22,815 bases of DNA, from assembly GCA_014377495.1 (NCBI GenBank), contig JACMPN010000197.1, forward strand, positions 1 through 22,815, given 5' to 3'. A program made the position numbers and the translations under genes. Source of the DNA: Candidatus Sericytochromatia bacterium. GTDB lineage: Bacteria > Cyanobacteriota > Sericytochromatia > JACMPN01. The notes below the pieces were generated by a model. The model was given only the letters and a program-made list of their open reading frames with translations, was not told the origin of the DNA and made no database searches. Of the stretch, positions 15,013 to 22,811 are shown piece after piece; position 1 is the first letter of the stretch; the number at the start of each line of letters is the position of its first letter.

Positions 15013-15205
15013 GTGACGGGCTCAAACAACGAGACCGAGCCTGCTGCGGCAGAGCAAAGCCAGGCAAGGCACAGTGACGAAGCGTACTGGGTAGTACGGT
15101 GAGGAACTGTCCTAGCCGATCACCGGAAGGCGTTCGCGAAGCTTCTGCAGGGTCCTGGCGAAGCGCTGCAGTGCCAGGCGACCGATCGCTGTTTGAGCTA
15201 ATCAC
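15013..15205 (+). ncRNA. 193-nt structured element with terminal inverted repeats
   Basis: The ends match as imperfect inverted repeats: GTGACGGGCTCAAACA on the left and, reverse-complemented, GTGATTAGCTCAAACA on the right (13 of 16). As RNA they form GTGA/TCAC plus a 9-bp GCTCAAACA/TGTTTGAGC closing stem. Inside are CTGC/GCAG (15041-15052), GGcACAGT/ACTGTCC (15068-15112) enclosing CGTACT-GGGT-AGTACG (15083-15098), and CCTGGC/GCCAGG (15154-15178). The motif GCGAAGCnnCTGCAG occurs twice (15136-15150 and, shifted, 15158-15171). TAA flanks both ends, the left one being the stop codon of the 156-aa gene. An intrinsic terminator follows 20 bases later. It is either a structured RNA or a miniature inverted-repeat element; no known class was recognised. 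Confidence 0.55.
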
Positions 15206-15225
15206 TAAACACACCCCACCAATGG

Positions 15226-15255
15226 AAACGGCCCCCAAGCGGGGGCCGTTTTGTT
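15226..15255. terminator. Bidirectional intrinsic terminator
   Basis: AAACGGCCCCC pairs with GGGGGCCGTTT around the loop AAGC, followed by T-rich sequence (TTTTGTT). This is a strong plus-strand terminator for the 156-aa gene and structured element. On the minus strand the run is TTTCCATT, so it may also end the LRV gene's transcript (stop at 15306). Confidence 0.85.
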
Positions 15256-15305
15256 GGCACGGAATGACCAACGGGGGGGAGAGGGTGGCGAAGTTGACGA
15301 CGGGG

Positions 15306-15968
15306 CTATTCCGAGATCGCGAGGGCCCGGCCGATCACATTACGCAGGGGCCTGTTTTCGCTGGTGACGAAAAAGGCGCTGATCACTTTCGGCAGGCCGC
15401 GCCGCAGGCAGACGGCCATGACCACTTCGGCAGCTTGGTCCCTGGCCAGGATCATGCAGACGGACTCGGGCGTGCCGGGGTTATCGGCCACGGCCGCCCG
15501 CACGGCGGGCAGGGCATGGGCGGCCAGTCCGGCGAGGACGTCCGCCGGTGCAGAGGTGTGCCGCCCGACCAGGGCGAGGATCGCCGGGTCGTCGTCATGG
15601 GCCAGGATGGCCAGGGCGCAGGGCGGGGCATGCGGATTGCGGGCCACACTCAGCCGCACGGTGAGATCGGCGTCCGTGGCCAGTTGCCAGAGGATCGAGC
15701 TGGCTGCGTACGGATGGGCGGCCACGGCGGCCCTGACGGTGGCGTCACTGTCGTTCTTCAGGCGACGCAGCAGGATGACCGAGATCTGGGGATGGGCGGC
15801 AATGGCAGCCCGGATGTGGGGCCACGGATGCTCGACCAGGGTGGCGAGCTCCGCTGCCTCGGTGCAGCGCTGGACGTCCTCCGGTGTGACGGATGCCCAA
15901 CCCGACCGGGTCAGGGCATGAGCGCGGACCACACCGACCTCGTTGCCGACAAACCATTCCTGGAACAT
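15306..15968 (-). CDS. Leucine-rich repeat variant (LRV)/HEAT-like repeat protein, 220 aa
   Basis: From about residue 47 to 190 the protein is built of five units of 25-27 residues. The pattern is VRxAVAxNPxxPxxxLxxLAxDxD: HIRAAIAAHPQISVILLRRLKND, TVRAAVAAHPYAASSILWQLATD, TVRLSVARNPHAPPCALAILAHD, AILALVGRHTSAPADVLAGLAAH and AVRAAVADNPGTPESVCMILARD. This is the LRV/HEAT-like superhelix, usually a protein-binding scaffold. The N-terminus lacks the cysteine cluster of LRV proteins that bind an iron-sulfur centre. GGAGGG nine bases upstream supports the ATG at 15968. It is divergent from the response regulator. The partner is unknown. Confidence 0.85.
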   Translation of the reverse strand: MFQEWFVGNEVGVVRAHALTRSGWASVTPEDVQRCTEAAELATLVEHPWPHIRAAIAAHPQISVILLRRLKNDSDATVRAAVAAHPYAASSILWQLATDADLTVRLSVARNPHAPPCALAILAHDDDPAILALVGRHTSAPADVLAGLAAHALPAVRAAVADNPGTPESVCMILARDQAAEVVMAVCLRRGLPKVISAFFVTSENRPLRNVIGRALAISE

Positions 15969-15997
15969 GATTATTCCCTCCGCCGTCTGCTACCATC

Positions 15998-16027
15998 GGT
16001 TATCGAAAGGCCTGGTGGGTGCCTTTC
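15998..16027. promoter_or_regulatory. Inverted repeat and shared 11-mer in the divergent promoter region
   Basis: GAAAGGC (16005-16011) and GCCTTTC (16021-16027) flank a 9-base centre. The left arm is part of GGTTATCGAAA (15998-16008), which also occurs at the palindrome 6458-6477 on the other strand. The 221-base gap (15969-16189) must also hold promoters for both genes. A perfect TTGACA lies at 16100-16105, but no good -10 follows it. Confidence 0.35.
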
Positions 16028-16189
16028 CGCTAGGTCTCGCCAACCGGGTCAGCCACAATCGGCGTGATACCGATAACATTGGGTATAACGGATTCGTCTT
16101 TGACAATGCTGTCGAAACGCTGAGAAATTGATGAGAATGAAAACCGGCAGGGTCCTGAGTCCCGCAAGCCCGGCAGAGGGATGGTCGTC

Positions 16190-16906
16190 ATGGCGGAGAC
16201 ACAAAGCCCACCGAAGGGTGCCCGCGTCCTGCTCGTCGAAGATGACCCGTTGATCGCGGACGTCCTCGCCACGGAGCTGCGGCTCGAGGGCTTTCAGGTG
16301 GAAGTGGCTTCCGACGGGCTGCGCGGTCTGCTTGCCGCCCGCCAGCAGGAGCCTGATCTGATCATCCTGGACCGGATGCTGCCGCAGTTGAACGGCACCG
16401 AGCTTTGCCAGCGCCTGCGCCAGTCCTCCAACGTGCCGATCATCATGCTGACGGCCATGGACAGCCTGCAGGACCGCGTCGAGGGTCTTAATTTCGGCGC
16501 CAACGACTATCTCTCCAAACCGTTCGCCCTGGTCGAGCTGATTGCCCGGATCAACGCCCAACTCCGTTCGCATTCGCCGCCGGAGCGCCGTGTCCTGATT
16601 TTCGCCGACCTGCGCCTCGATCTGGACAGCCACGAGGCCTGGCGGGGCGAACAGCCGGTCGCCCTGACTCCCAAGGAGTTCGACCTGCTGGGTTACCTGA
16701 TGGCCCACCCGCGCCAGGTCAAGAGCCGTGAGCAGATCCTGGAAGCCGTCTGGCACTATGACTTCGACGGCGAAAACAACGTCGTCGACGTCTATATCCG
16801 CTATTTGCGCACGAAAATCGAACGCCCCGACCAGCAGCGCCTGATCCACACGGTACGCGGCGTCGGCTACATCCTCCGGGAGGAAGTGGCTGTCGGGGTC
16901 ACATAG
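16190..16906 (+). CDS. OmpR/PhoB-family response regulator (orphan)
   Basis: Two-component transcription factor of 238 residues. The receiver domain (about 12-125) has the acidic pair E18/D19/D20 in LLVEDDP, phosphoacceptor D61 (LIILDRMLP), T88 (IIMLTAMD) and K110 (YLSKPFA). The winged-helix DNA-binding domain (about 135-232) shows LTPKEFDLLGYLM, VWHYDFDGENNVVDVYIRYLRTKI and TVRGVGYIL. GAGGG nine bases upstream favours the ATG at 16190; an ATG at 16181 would add three residues but sits directly on that sequence. All phosphorelay residues are present. No histidine kinase gene lies beside it, so the partner kinase must be elsewhere. It is transcribed divergently from the LRV gene. Confidence 0.93.
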   Translation: MAETQSPPKGARVLLVEDDPLIADVLATELRLEGFQVEVASDGLRGLLAARQQEPDLIILDRMLPQLNGTELCQRLRQSSNVPIIMLTAMDSLQDRVEGLNFGANDYLSKPFALVELIARINAQLRSHSPPERRVLIFADLRLDLDSHEAWRGEQPVALTPKEFDLLGYLMAHPRQVKSREQILEAVWHYDFDGENNVVDVYIRYLRTKIERPDQQRLIHTVRGVGYILREEVAVGVT

Positions 16907-17239
16907 CAGCCTGCCTTCGGACCGAACGCCTCCTTAGGGGTTGTCGTCGGGAACCGTCCCGAATCAGGCCACTCTGAGACCCCGGCAGCCACTTCCTCTG
17001 GTTTCCCGGTGTTCCCGGCATGGCCGCATCCAGACCAGACCGAGACCGCCGGAAACCGCAGGCCCACTGCATTCCTGGCCAGGCACGCGAACGCATACCC
17101 GAGCAATTCTCACCAAACTCTAATCTATGCCTACAGAGACTCACACTGTTGGCGTGCCTCTATGGACTCAATGGCCGAACAACGGTTGAGACCGGCATCC
17201 GGAGCACATGTGGATTGGCCACGACGGGAGGGTAACGCC
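16907..17239 (+). other. 333-base interval without a convincing gene
   Basis: Contains TCGGGA-ACCG-TCCCGA (16947-16962), a 6-bp hairpin that could mark the end of the response-regulator transcript but lacks a U tract. The last 130 bases are less GC-rich and probably hold the promoter of the 66-aa gene. Open frames here have no ribosome binding site. Confidence 0.35.
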
Positions 17240-17440
17240 ATGGCATTGATGTTTGATTCGCCCGTAACCGCACGCCGGAGCCCCAACGGGGACCCTGTCA
17301 GCAATTTGGGCATGATCGCCGGACGTCGGACGTTTGCGATCCCGGCCTGGGACAACCGCAGTGTCGACGCCGTCCCACGGCACAAACCGCCCCGGGTCCA
17401 GCGGGTCCTCTGGGAACGGGACGACGAGCTCGACCCCTAA
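17240..17440 (+). CDS. Small basic protein, 66 aa, unknown function
   Basis: GGGAGGG eight bases before the ATG at 17240 is one of the best ribosome binding sites in the window and picks MALMFDSPVTARRSPNG out of a longer open frame. The product is Arg/Pro-rich (RRTFAIPAWDN, RHKPPRVQRVLWERDDELDP) and ends in an acidic patch. No signal, membrane segment or known motif was seen. It stands alone and converges with the TPR gene across a 44-bp palindrome. It is probably a real small protein. Confidence 0.6.
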   Translation: MALMFDSPVTARRSPNGDPVSNLGMIAGRRTFAIPAWDNRSVDAVPRHKPPRVQRVLWERDDELDP

Positions 17441-17529
17441 AAGGCTATGCGAACGGGTGCTCGGTCAGCGCCCAAAGCTCGCCCCCCATCTGACGCCCAA
17501 CCCCCTCTCGGGCGCACATGGTCGGTACA

Positions 17530-17573
17530 AGAGGTGTGTTGTGGGCGGGCATGCCCGCCCACAACACACCTCT
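17530..17573. repeat. Perfect 44-bp palindrome without spacer
   Basis: The left arm starts AGAGGTGTGTTGTGGGCGGG at 17530 and continues CA to the centre between 17551 and 17552. The right arm is its exact complement, ending at 17573. All 22 base pairs match. It lies between convergent genes, and its last base is the first base of the TPR gene's stop triplet. There is no T run on either side, so it is not a standard intrinsic terminator, although the RNA hairpin would be very stable. A cruciform or protein-binding site is possible. Confidence 0.8.
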
Positions 17574-18256
17574 CAGATGGTGATTTTGCCGGAGAGAAGT
17601 GCCCAGAAAGACGGGTAGTGGCGGAGAAAGTCGAAGTCCCGGTCGCGACGGACCTTCTGGATCATCCGCCGGGAGCCCTGGATCTGCCGCAGGGTCTGCA
17701 GGGACTCATCCGCCATCTGGCGCAGGGCGTAGATGCGGGCCAAGTCGTAAAAAGCCGCCAGGTACTGGGGGACGAGCTGTGTCGCTTTGAGCAGGTCGTC
17801 CGTCGCCGCCGCCAGATCGCCCAGGCGACTGTGGACCCGGCCCCGCTGATAATAGGTCTTGGCGTCCCGGTCGCTGCCGGCCACGCTGCGGTCGAAATGG
17901 GCCAAAGCCTCCGACAACCGGTCCAGGCTCTCCGCCGCCCGCCCCAGGCGATAGGCCACCACGGCCGACGTGTCACCCGCCGCTGCCGCCGCCGTCAGCA
18001 ACCGCAGGCAGTCCTCGAAGTACCCCAGCCGGAAGTACATCTCGCCCGCCCGCCGCAAGGCAGCTGGGTGATCCGGCTGCAGTTCCACTGCCGCCAGGTA
18101 AAAACCGAGGGCCGCCCGCAGGTCACCCACCCCTTCGCGGTACTCACCCGTCTCCAAGTGCGCATCGAAGACCGTACCGCTGTAGCCCTTAGCCACCAGC
18201 GCCTCGTAATCGAGACGCCGGGGACTGACTGGTAGGGGTTTGGGGATTTGTGCCAT
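17573..18256 (-). CDS. TPR-repeat protein, 227 aa
   Basis: Residues about 45-180 contain roughly four tetratricopeptide repeats with the usual small and aromatic positions: ALGFYLAAVELQPDHPAALR, AGEMYFRLGYFEDCLRLL, YRLGRAAESLDRLSEALAHF and YYQRGRVHSRLGDLAAATDDLLKA. TPR superhelices bind partner proteins. The C-terminus (RDRDFDFLRHYPSFWALL) resembles the capping segment often seen after TPRs. No signal peptide is present. The gene starts six bases after gdhA. Its AAGGAG overlaps the gdhA stop codon (TAAGGAG) and lies only two bases from the ATG, so translation is probably coupled. The cotranscription hints at a link to glutamate metabolism, but no direct role is shown. Confidence 0.85.
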   Translation of the reverse strand: MAQIPKPLPVSPRRLDYEALVAKGYSGTVFDAHLETGEYREGVGDLRAALGFYLAAVELQPDHPAALRRAGEMYFRLGYFEDCLRLLTAAAAAGDTSAVVAYRLGRAAESLDRLSEALAHFDRSVAGSDRDAKTYYQRGRVHSRLGDLAAATDDLLKATQLVPQYLAAFYDLARIYALRQMADESLQTLRQIQGSRRMIQKVRRDRDFDFLRHYPSFWALLSGKITI

Positions 18257-18262
18257 GACTCC

Positions 18263-19546
18263 TTACGGGTAGATGCCACGCAACTCGGTCGCCTTGGCCA
18301 CCCGCTCGATGGCCAGCATATGGGCCGCCGTGCGCATGTCCGGCACCTTGCGCGTGTCCATCAGGGCGACGATGTCCTTGAACGCCCGCGACATCAGACG
18401 CTCCAGCTTGCTGTTCACCTCGTCCTCGTCCCAGAAGAACGTCGCCATGTCCTGGACCCACTCAAAGTAGCTCACCGTCACGCCGCCGGCATTCGTCAGG
18501 ATGTCGGGCAGGATGAAAATGCCCCGATCCCGCAAAATCTTGTCCGCTTCCGGCGTCGTCGGCCCGTTAGCCGCCTCGGCGATCAGCTTCGCCCGGATGC
18601 GGTGGGCGTTCGATTCGTTGATCTGGTCTTCCAGGGCCGCAGGGACCAGGCAGTCCACATCCAGCTCCAGCAGGTCGGCATTGCTGATCGGCTCGGCGCC
18701 GGGGAATCCGACCACCGATCCCGCTTCCAGCTCATGACGCTTTACGGCATGGGGGCCGATGCCGCCGGCACTGTAGATGGCCCCGAATACGTCCGACACC
18801 GCCACCACCTTGGCCCCGGCATCATGGAACATCTCGGCGGCGATCGAGCCGACGTTGCCGAAGCCCTGCACGGCCACGGTCATCCCGGTCAGGTCCCGGC
18901 CGAGATACCGGCAGGCCTCCCGGACCGTGATCATCACGCCCCGGGCCGTCGCCTCGCGACGTCCCAGCGAGCCACCGATCTCCACAGGCTTGCCCGTGAC
19001 GATGCCCGGCACGGAGTAGCCCTTGTGCATGGAGTAGGTGTCCATCATCCAGGCCATGATCTGCGGGTTCGTGTACATGTCCGGGGCAGGGATGTCCTTT
19101 TCGGGCCCGATGATGATCCCGATCTCCACGGTGAACCGCCGCGTCAGCCGCTCCAGCTCGGACAGGCTCAGCTTGGTCGAGTCGACGACGACGCCGCCCT
19201 TGGCGCCGCCGTAGGGGATGCCGACGACGGCACATTTCCAGGTCATCCAGGTGGCCAGGGCCGTCACTTCGTCCAGCGTCACCGAGGGGTGGTAGCGGAT
19301 GCCGCCCTTGGCCGGGCCCCGGGCCAGGTTGTGCTGGACGCGGTAGCCCGTGTAGACCTCGATCCGCCCATCGTCCATCTTGACGGGGCAGGAAACGATC
19401 AGCTGGCGGGCAGGAGACTTCAACAACTTGCGCAGGCCCTCCCCCAGACCGAGCAGGTCCGCGGCTGCGTCGAACTGCTCATGCGCCATGACCAGCGGAT
19501 TTTTGGCCTGCTTGCCGCTCGGTCGATCAGTGGTCGTCAACTCCAT
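18263..19546 (-). CDS. gdhA: Glutamate dehydrogenase (Glu/Leu/Phe/Val dehydrogenase family)
   Basis: Cytoplasmic enzyme interconverting glutamate and 2-oxoglutarate plus ammonium with NAD(P). From the ATG at 19546 it is 427 residues, typical of the family. K80 in GPAKGGIRYHP and K104 belong to the glutamate site. K116 in YGGAKGG is the catalytic lysine and D156 (PAPDMYT) the catalytic aspartate. The nucleotide-binding fold has VQGFGNVGS (about 226-234). AGAGGAAGGA eight bases upstream supports this start; an ATG at 19603 would add 19 residues without family support. The cofactor cannot be decided from sequence alone. It leads a two-gene operon with the TPR protein, and two inverted repeats lie in its leader. 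Confidence 0.95.
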   Translation of the reverse strand: MELTTTDRPSGKQAKNPLVMAHEQFDAAADLLGLGEGLRKLLKSPARQLIVSCPVKMDDGRIEVYTGYRVQHNLARGPAKGGIRYHPSVTLDEVTALATWMTWKCAVVGIPYGGAKGGVVVDSTKLSLSELERLTRRFTVEIGIIIGPEKDIPAPDMYTNPQIMAWMMDTYSMHKGYSVPGIVTGKPVEIGGSLGRREATARGVMITVREACRYLGRDLTGMTVAVQGFGNVGSIAAEMFHDAGAKVVAVSDVFGAIYSAGGIGPHAVKRHELEAGSVVGFPGAEPISNADLLELDVDCLVPAALEDQINESNAHRIRAKLIAEAANGPTTPEADKILRDRGIFILPDILTNAGGVTVSYFEWVQDMATFFWDEDEVNSKLERLMSRAFKDIVALMDTRKVPDMRTAAHMLAIERVAKATELRGIYP

Positions 19547-19612
19547 GCCGCCAGTCCTTCCTCTTTGATACTCCGCCCCGATCGACTTTGATGCAGGGCG
19601 CAAATGCCGGTC

Positions 19613-19644
19613 ACGACAGGTCTGTCGTCTTGGCGAGACTCGCC
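19613..19644 (-). promoter_or_regulatory. Two adjacent inverted repeats in the gdhA leader
   Basis: ACGACAG-GT-CTGTCGT (19613-19628) and GGCGAG-A-CTCGCC (19632-19644) lie 66-98 bases upstream of the gdhA ATG. Both are perfect. They may be operator sites or leader hairpins. The 300-base gap 19547-19846 holds these and otherwise no gene; a possible -10 (TTAGAT on the minus strand) lies just upstream. Confidence 0.4.
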
Positions 19645-19846
19645 CTAATCTAACACATTGCCTGCCTGCGCCCTAGCTGCTGCTCCGACCTCACGCCGTG
19701 CGCCCATACGGGCCCCATGCCAGTCAGGACTTGATCGGCGCCGGGTTTAACGAACCTTGTTTCAACCTTAGGGTCAATTTCCCTCCTGTCGCAGCGATAA
19801 CCCCCATGCACCGGCGATGACGCATGCCGGCGGATGGGGGCACACG

Positions 19847-20530
19847 ATGATCAACGGGATGCGGCCACTGCAGTTCCAGGCCCAGACGGCGCCGGGAGGA
19901 CCGAATGAGCAGGCCCTGCTGAAGGACTCCCACAAGCTCTCCTTCCGGGTGAAGCAGGCCATCTTTGGTGAGGTCGTCCAACTGACCCGGCATTCGGCCC
20001 GGGCGGAACGGCTTTCCAACAAGGTGATCGGCTTTTTCGCCAAACCGACTGACACCCCCATCCCCGGCAACATGTCCCAGGTGGTCCCCGGTCTCCTGCG
20101 GGGAGCCCAGCCGACCCAGGCCGGCTTCGCCTATCTGGCCAAGATCGGCGTGAAGACCGTCATCAACCTCACCGACGAGACCAACCGTGATGCCGCATGG
20201 GTCCCGGCTGCCGGCATGAAGGCCATCTACATCCCGCAGGACGGCTTTGCCGCCCCCAGCGACTCCCAGACCCGGGCCTTCCTGCAGGCCGCCACGGCGC
20301 CCCAAAACCAACCCATCTTCTTCCATTGCTATCACGGCTCCGACCGCACCGGCACCATGGCCGCTGCCTACCGCATCGCCGTGCAGGGCTGGACTGCCGA
20401 CCAGGCGATCGCCGAACTCGGCCCGCATGGCTTCAACACCTCCGCCGAGATGGACAAGCTCAAGTACATCCATCAATTTGCCGCCCAGTGGCAGGGCAAG
20501 GCCAAGGAATTCCTCGCTTCAGGTCACTGA
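19847..20530 (+). CDS. Cysteine-based phosphatase, dual-specificity/PTP fold
   Basis: The active-site loop HCYHGSDRTG (160-169) is the CX5R signature, with nucleophile C161 and phosphate-binding R167; D132 in PQDGF is a good candidate general acid. Ahead of it, VVPGLLRGAQPTQAGFAYLAKIGVKTVINLTDE (79-111) matches the bacterial DSP-like group (fused DSP-PTPase/Siw14-like). The substrate may be phosphoprotein or another phosphoester; the sequence does not say. The N-terminal 75 residues are not part of the usual domain, and no signal peptide is present. The start is uncertain: ATG at 19847 or in-frame ATG at 19817, neither with a strong ribosome binding site. It converges with the large gene at 20562. 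Confidence 0.85.
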   Translation: MINGMRPLQFQAQTAPGGPNEQALLKDSHKLSFRVKQAIFGEVVQLTRHSARAERLSNKVIGFFAKPTDTPIPGNMSQVVPGLLRGAQPTQAGFAYLAKIGVKTVINLTDETNRDAAWVPAAGMKAIYIPQDGFAAPSDSQTRAFLQAATAPQNQPIFFHCYHGSDRTGTMAAAYRIAVQGWTADQAIAELGPHGFNTSAEMDKLKYIHQFAAQWQGKAKEFLASGH

Positions 20531-20555
20531 ACCCCGCACAGGCGAAAGCGGGGGT
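20531..20555. terminator. Hairpin between convergent genes
   Basis: ACCCCGC and GCGGGGGT flank a 10-base loop (6-7 bp stem with one extra G). It sits exactly between the phosphatase stop (20530) and the stop of the large gene (20562). No U tract is present on either strand, so it is a weak terminator at best. Confidence 0.35.
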
Positions 20556-20561
20556 CGTGCA

Positions 20562-22811
20562 CTACAACCCCAGCTTGCCGGTGGAGCCCAGCGGCGCCTT
20601 GCTCTGCCGCAGGCTGACTCCCGACCCATGGACGATCGTCTGATGCGTCGGTAACGGGACGGACCCACCGGGCATAGACCGCCCGCTCTTGGGGATCACT
20701 TGCCCCAGGACTGGAGTCTTGGCGACACGCAACTCCACACCACCGGTAGCGACGCTGATCCCCCCACCCAAGACCACCACGGGAGTCGTGCGGACCACCG
20801 ACGACGCCCCTTTCACGCCGATGCCGTGACGACGCACGCCGCTAACGTGAGGAGACGACGGTGGACGGGCGGGCGAGACGGGCGGGCGATCGGGCAGCCG
20901 GTACGCAACAACCGGTTGGACGATGACGCGCACCTTTGGCATGGGCAGCGAAGGCTCATGCGCTTCACCCCGCCGGTACGCCGCCGTGGTCGCCGCGTGA
21001 AATTGGGTCAGCACGGCCTGCAGACCACCGGGACCGTGGGTATCAATGTCTTTGGATTTCAGACCCTGCGCCGGGTTGCGATCACAGTATGCCTTGAGCA
21101 TCCGGATCACCTCCGGCCCCTTCTGGGCATCGGGAATGCGGGGGTTCTTTTTGACGGCGACAATCGCCTTGGTCATCGCCCGCAGGAAATCCTGGGAGGG
21201 TGGCGATGCAATCCGTTGACCGGTCACTTTTTCGAGATGCTTGGCGCCGTTCATCATCCGATGCAGGTATTTGCCACCATGCAGCAGCGCATGACCCATA
21301 TCATGGTGACGACCCAACTCCTTGCAGCAGCACGCGAACTGTTCGTTGACCGAGTGCAGCCACTGCTGTTTGCTCAATGGGAACTTGGCCTTGGGGTCCT
21401 TGAGACCCGCCCCGTCGCCAATGCCTTTGGTCAGCATCTGCTTGTTGATGACGACATGCAGCACGGAAGCTTCTGTGAGATACGGCTCGTTGGCAAAGGT
21501 CAGGGCGTGCGACAACTGCTTGCGCAACGCCAAAAAGGCTTTCTGCGTATCGAGGTCCAAGGCGGCAAGCTGCTCCGTCGTGGCGGCAGGGATCTTGGTC
21601 GCGGCCGCAGCGTGGATGGCCACACAAAGCGCCGCCTTGTCACGCAACCGGATGACCGACTCCGCCCGGGGTACGGCTTGGCCGGGTGTTCCCTCGGCAG
21701 TGCCATTCAGATGCTTGGCATACAGGTTGTTTTCCGCCTTCATGACCAGCTTTTCGACCATGGCCTTGCGGGCCGTCGGATCAGTGATCGTGGGGGCCAA
21801 CGCCACATCCAAGGCCAAAGCGGACGCCCACTTTTCGTCGGGAATGGCGCCCAACGTGGTGCCACTGACGTCCGGGAGACCGCCGCCGCCCGTTTCTGAT
21901 TGCAGGATGACGGCGATTTCGGCGGCCACCTCTGCATTGTGTTGGGTGAAACTGGCTTCGACGGCCGTAAAGGCCTCCCCCAATGCCACTTTGCCGCTTT
22001 CCGGGGCAGCCTCGATCTGGGCGGCCTTGTAAGCGGTCCAGTCGCTCGTGCTCATGTACGTGCGGATCATGTATTGGGAATTGTGCTGCTGATCCTGGTC
22101 GAATTCACGGACGCACGTCGCATCCGTCAGGGGCATGGTCCAGTCTTGGGGGGCCGCTGCATACGTCTCGACATCCGAGACTCCCTCTTTCCGCACCATG
22201 TCACCTGGTTTGAAGCTGGGCATGAAATCCATGGCGTAGAAGTTGACGTCAAAAACCATACCGGCATCAGCGCCACTGCCGAACTCCTTGCGGAACAGTT
22301 CGTTCGCCCGCTGGGAGGCAAATTCGGTGTTGTCACCCTTGAGATTGACGTCAATGTCCGACGTGGCGTCCTGACTGCCGGCATTACCCCAGACCAACGG
22401 TGCAATGACCCCAGCCGGGTATGCCGGCGGGAAGGGCAGTTCCTTCTTGCCTTGAGACTTGAGGAGGCGATTTTCGGCCTCCCGGGCCAGTAAAAGCGGC
22501 GTGCCATCGCATTGTCGGGGGTCCACCGTTAGCAGTGGCAGCCCGGCAGCCTTCCTGGCCGGATTGACGATCCACATCCGATGCTGGATGGCGTCGCTCA
22601 TCGTTTCCTTGCGGACTTTGGTGAGCACGGTATCGACGACGGCGCCACGGTAGTTGAGCATAGCCTGCATACCGCCGCCGGGATGCGTGAGGCGACCCGC
22701 CGCATATTCGGCACGGACGTTGTTCCAGTTGTGGCCCATTTTGGCCAGCAAGGCGATCGCCCCCGTGTGGGCAGCGGGCCCCTTGACGCTGGGCACGTCC
22801 GACAGCTTCAT
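20562..22811 (-). CDS. Large protein with nucleotidyltransferase-like motif, at least 749 aa
   Basis: Residues 141-156 (WGNAGSQDATSDIDVN) fit the Pol-beta-type nucleotidyltransferase signature: G-S followed by two aspartates (D152, D154). A third acidic strand could be D188 in VFDVNFYAMDF. Such domains transfer nucleotides to proteins, RNA or small molecules. The middle (about 260-620) is mostly helical and includes a cysteine triplet (CCC, 494-496) and HHDMGH (502-507), which resembles an HD-type motif but lacks a clear partner. Residues about 625-749 are Pro/Val/Gly/Ser-rich and look disordered or repeat-like. No signal peptide is present. The ATG at 22811 is four bases from the window end, so the true start may be outside. 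An effector or toxin role is speculation. Confidence 0.75.
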   Translation of the reverse strand: MKLSDVPSVKGPAAHTGAIALLAKMGHNWNNVRAEYAAGRLTHPGGGMQAMLNYRGAVVDTVLTKVRKETMSDAIQHRMWIVNPARKAAGLPLLTVDPRQCDGTPLLLAREAENRLLKSQGKKELPFPPAYPAGVIAPLVWGNAGSQDATSDIDVNLKGDNTEFASQRANELFRKEFGSGADAGMVFDVNFYAMDFMPSFKPGDMVRKEGVSDVETYAAAPQDWTMPLTDATCVREFDQDQQHNSQYMIRTYMSTSDWTAYKAAQIEAAPESGKVALGEAFTAVEASFTQHNAEVAAEIAVILQSETGGGGLPDVSGTTLGAIPDEKWASALALDVALAPTITDPTARKAMVEKLVMKAENNLYAKHLNGTAEGTPGQAVPRAESVIRLRDKAALCVAIHAAAATKIPAATTEQLAALDLDTQKAFLALRKQLSHALTFANEPYLTEASVLHVVINKQMLTKGIGDGAGLKDPKAKFPLSKQQWLHSVNEQFACCCKELGRHHDMGHALLHGGKYLHRMMNGAKHLEKVTGQRIASPPSQDFLRAMTKAIVAVKKNPRIPDAQKGPEVIRMLKAYCDRNPAQGLKSKDIDTHGPGGLQAVLTQFHAATTAAYRRGEAHEPSLPMPKVRVIVQPVVAYRLPDRPPVSPARPPSSPHVSGVRRHGIGVKGASSVVRTTPVVVLGGGISVATGGVELRVAKTPVLGQVIPKSGRSMPGGSVPLPTHQTIVHGSGVSLRQSKAPLGSTGKLGL

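Noticed and set aside
15013..15205. Retron, 6S RNA, RNase P RNA or tmRNA identity for the structured element
   Set aside because: No reverse transcriptase is nearby, and I could not find the characteristic sequence of RNase P RNA or tmRNA. The branched fold differs from the rod-like 6S RNA.
18248..19591. 447-codon plus-strand open frame
   Set aside because: Antisense to gdhA and the start of the TPR gene; His/Arg-rich shadow translation.
20700..21899. 399-codon plus-strand open frame
   Set aside because: Antisense to the 749-aa gene, which has a coherent NTase-like motif and normal composition.
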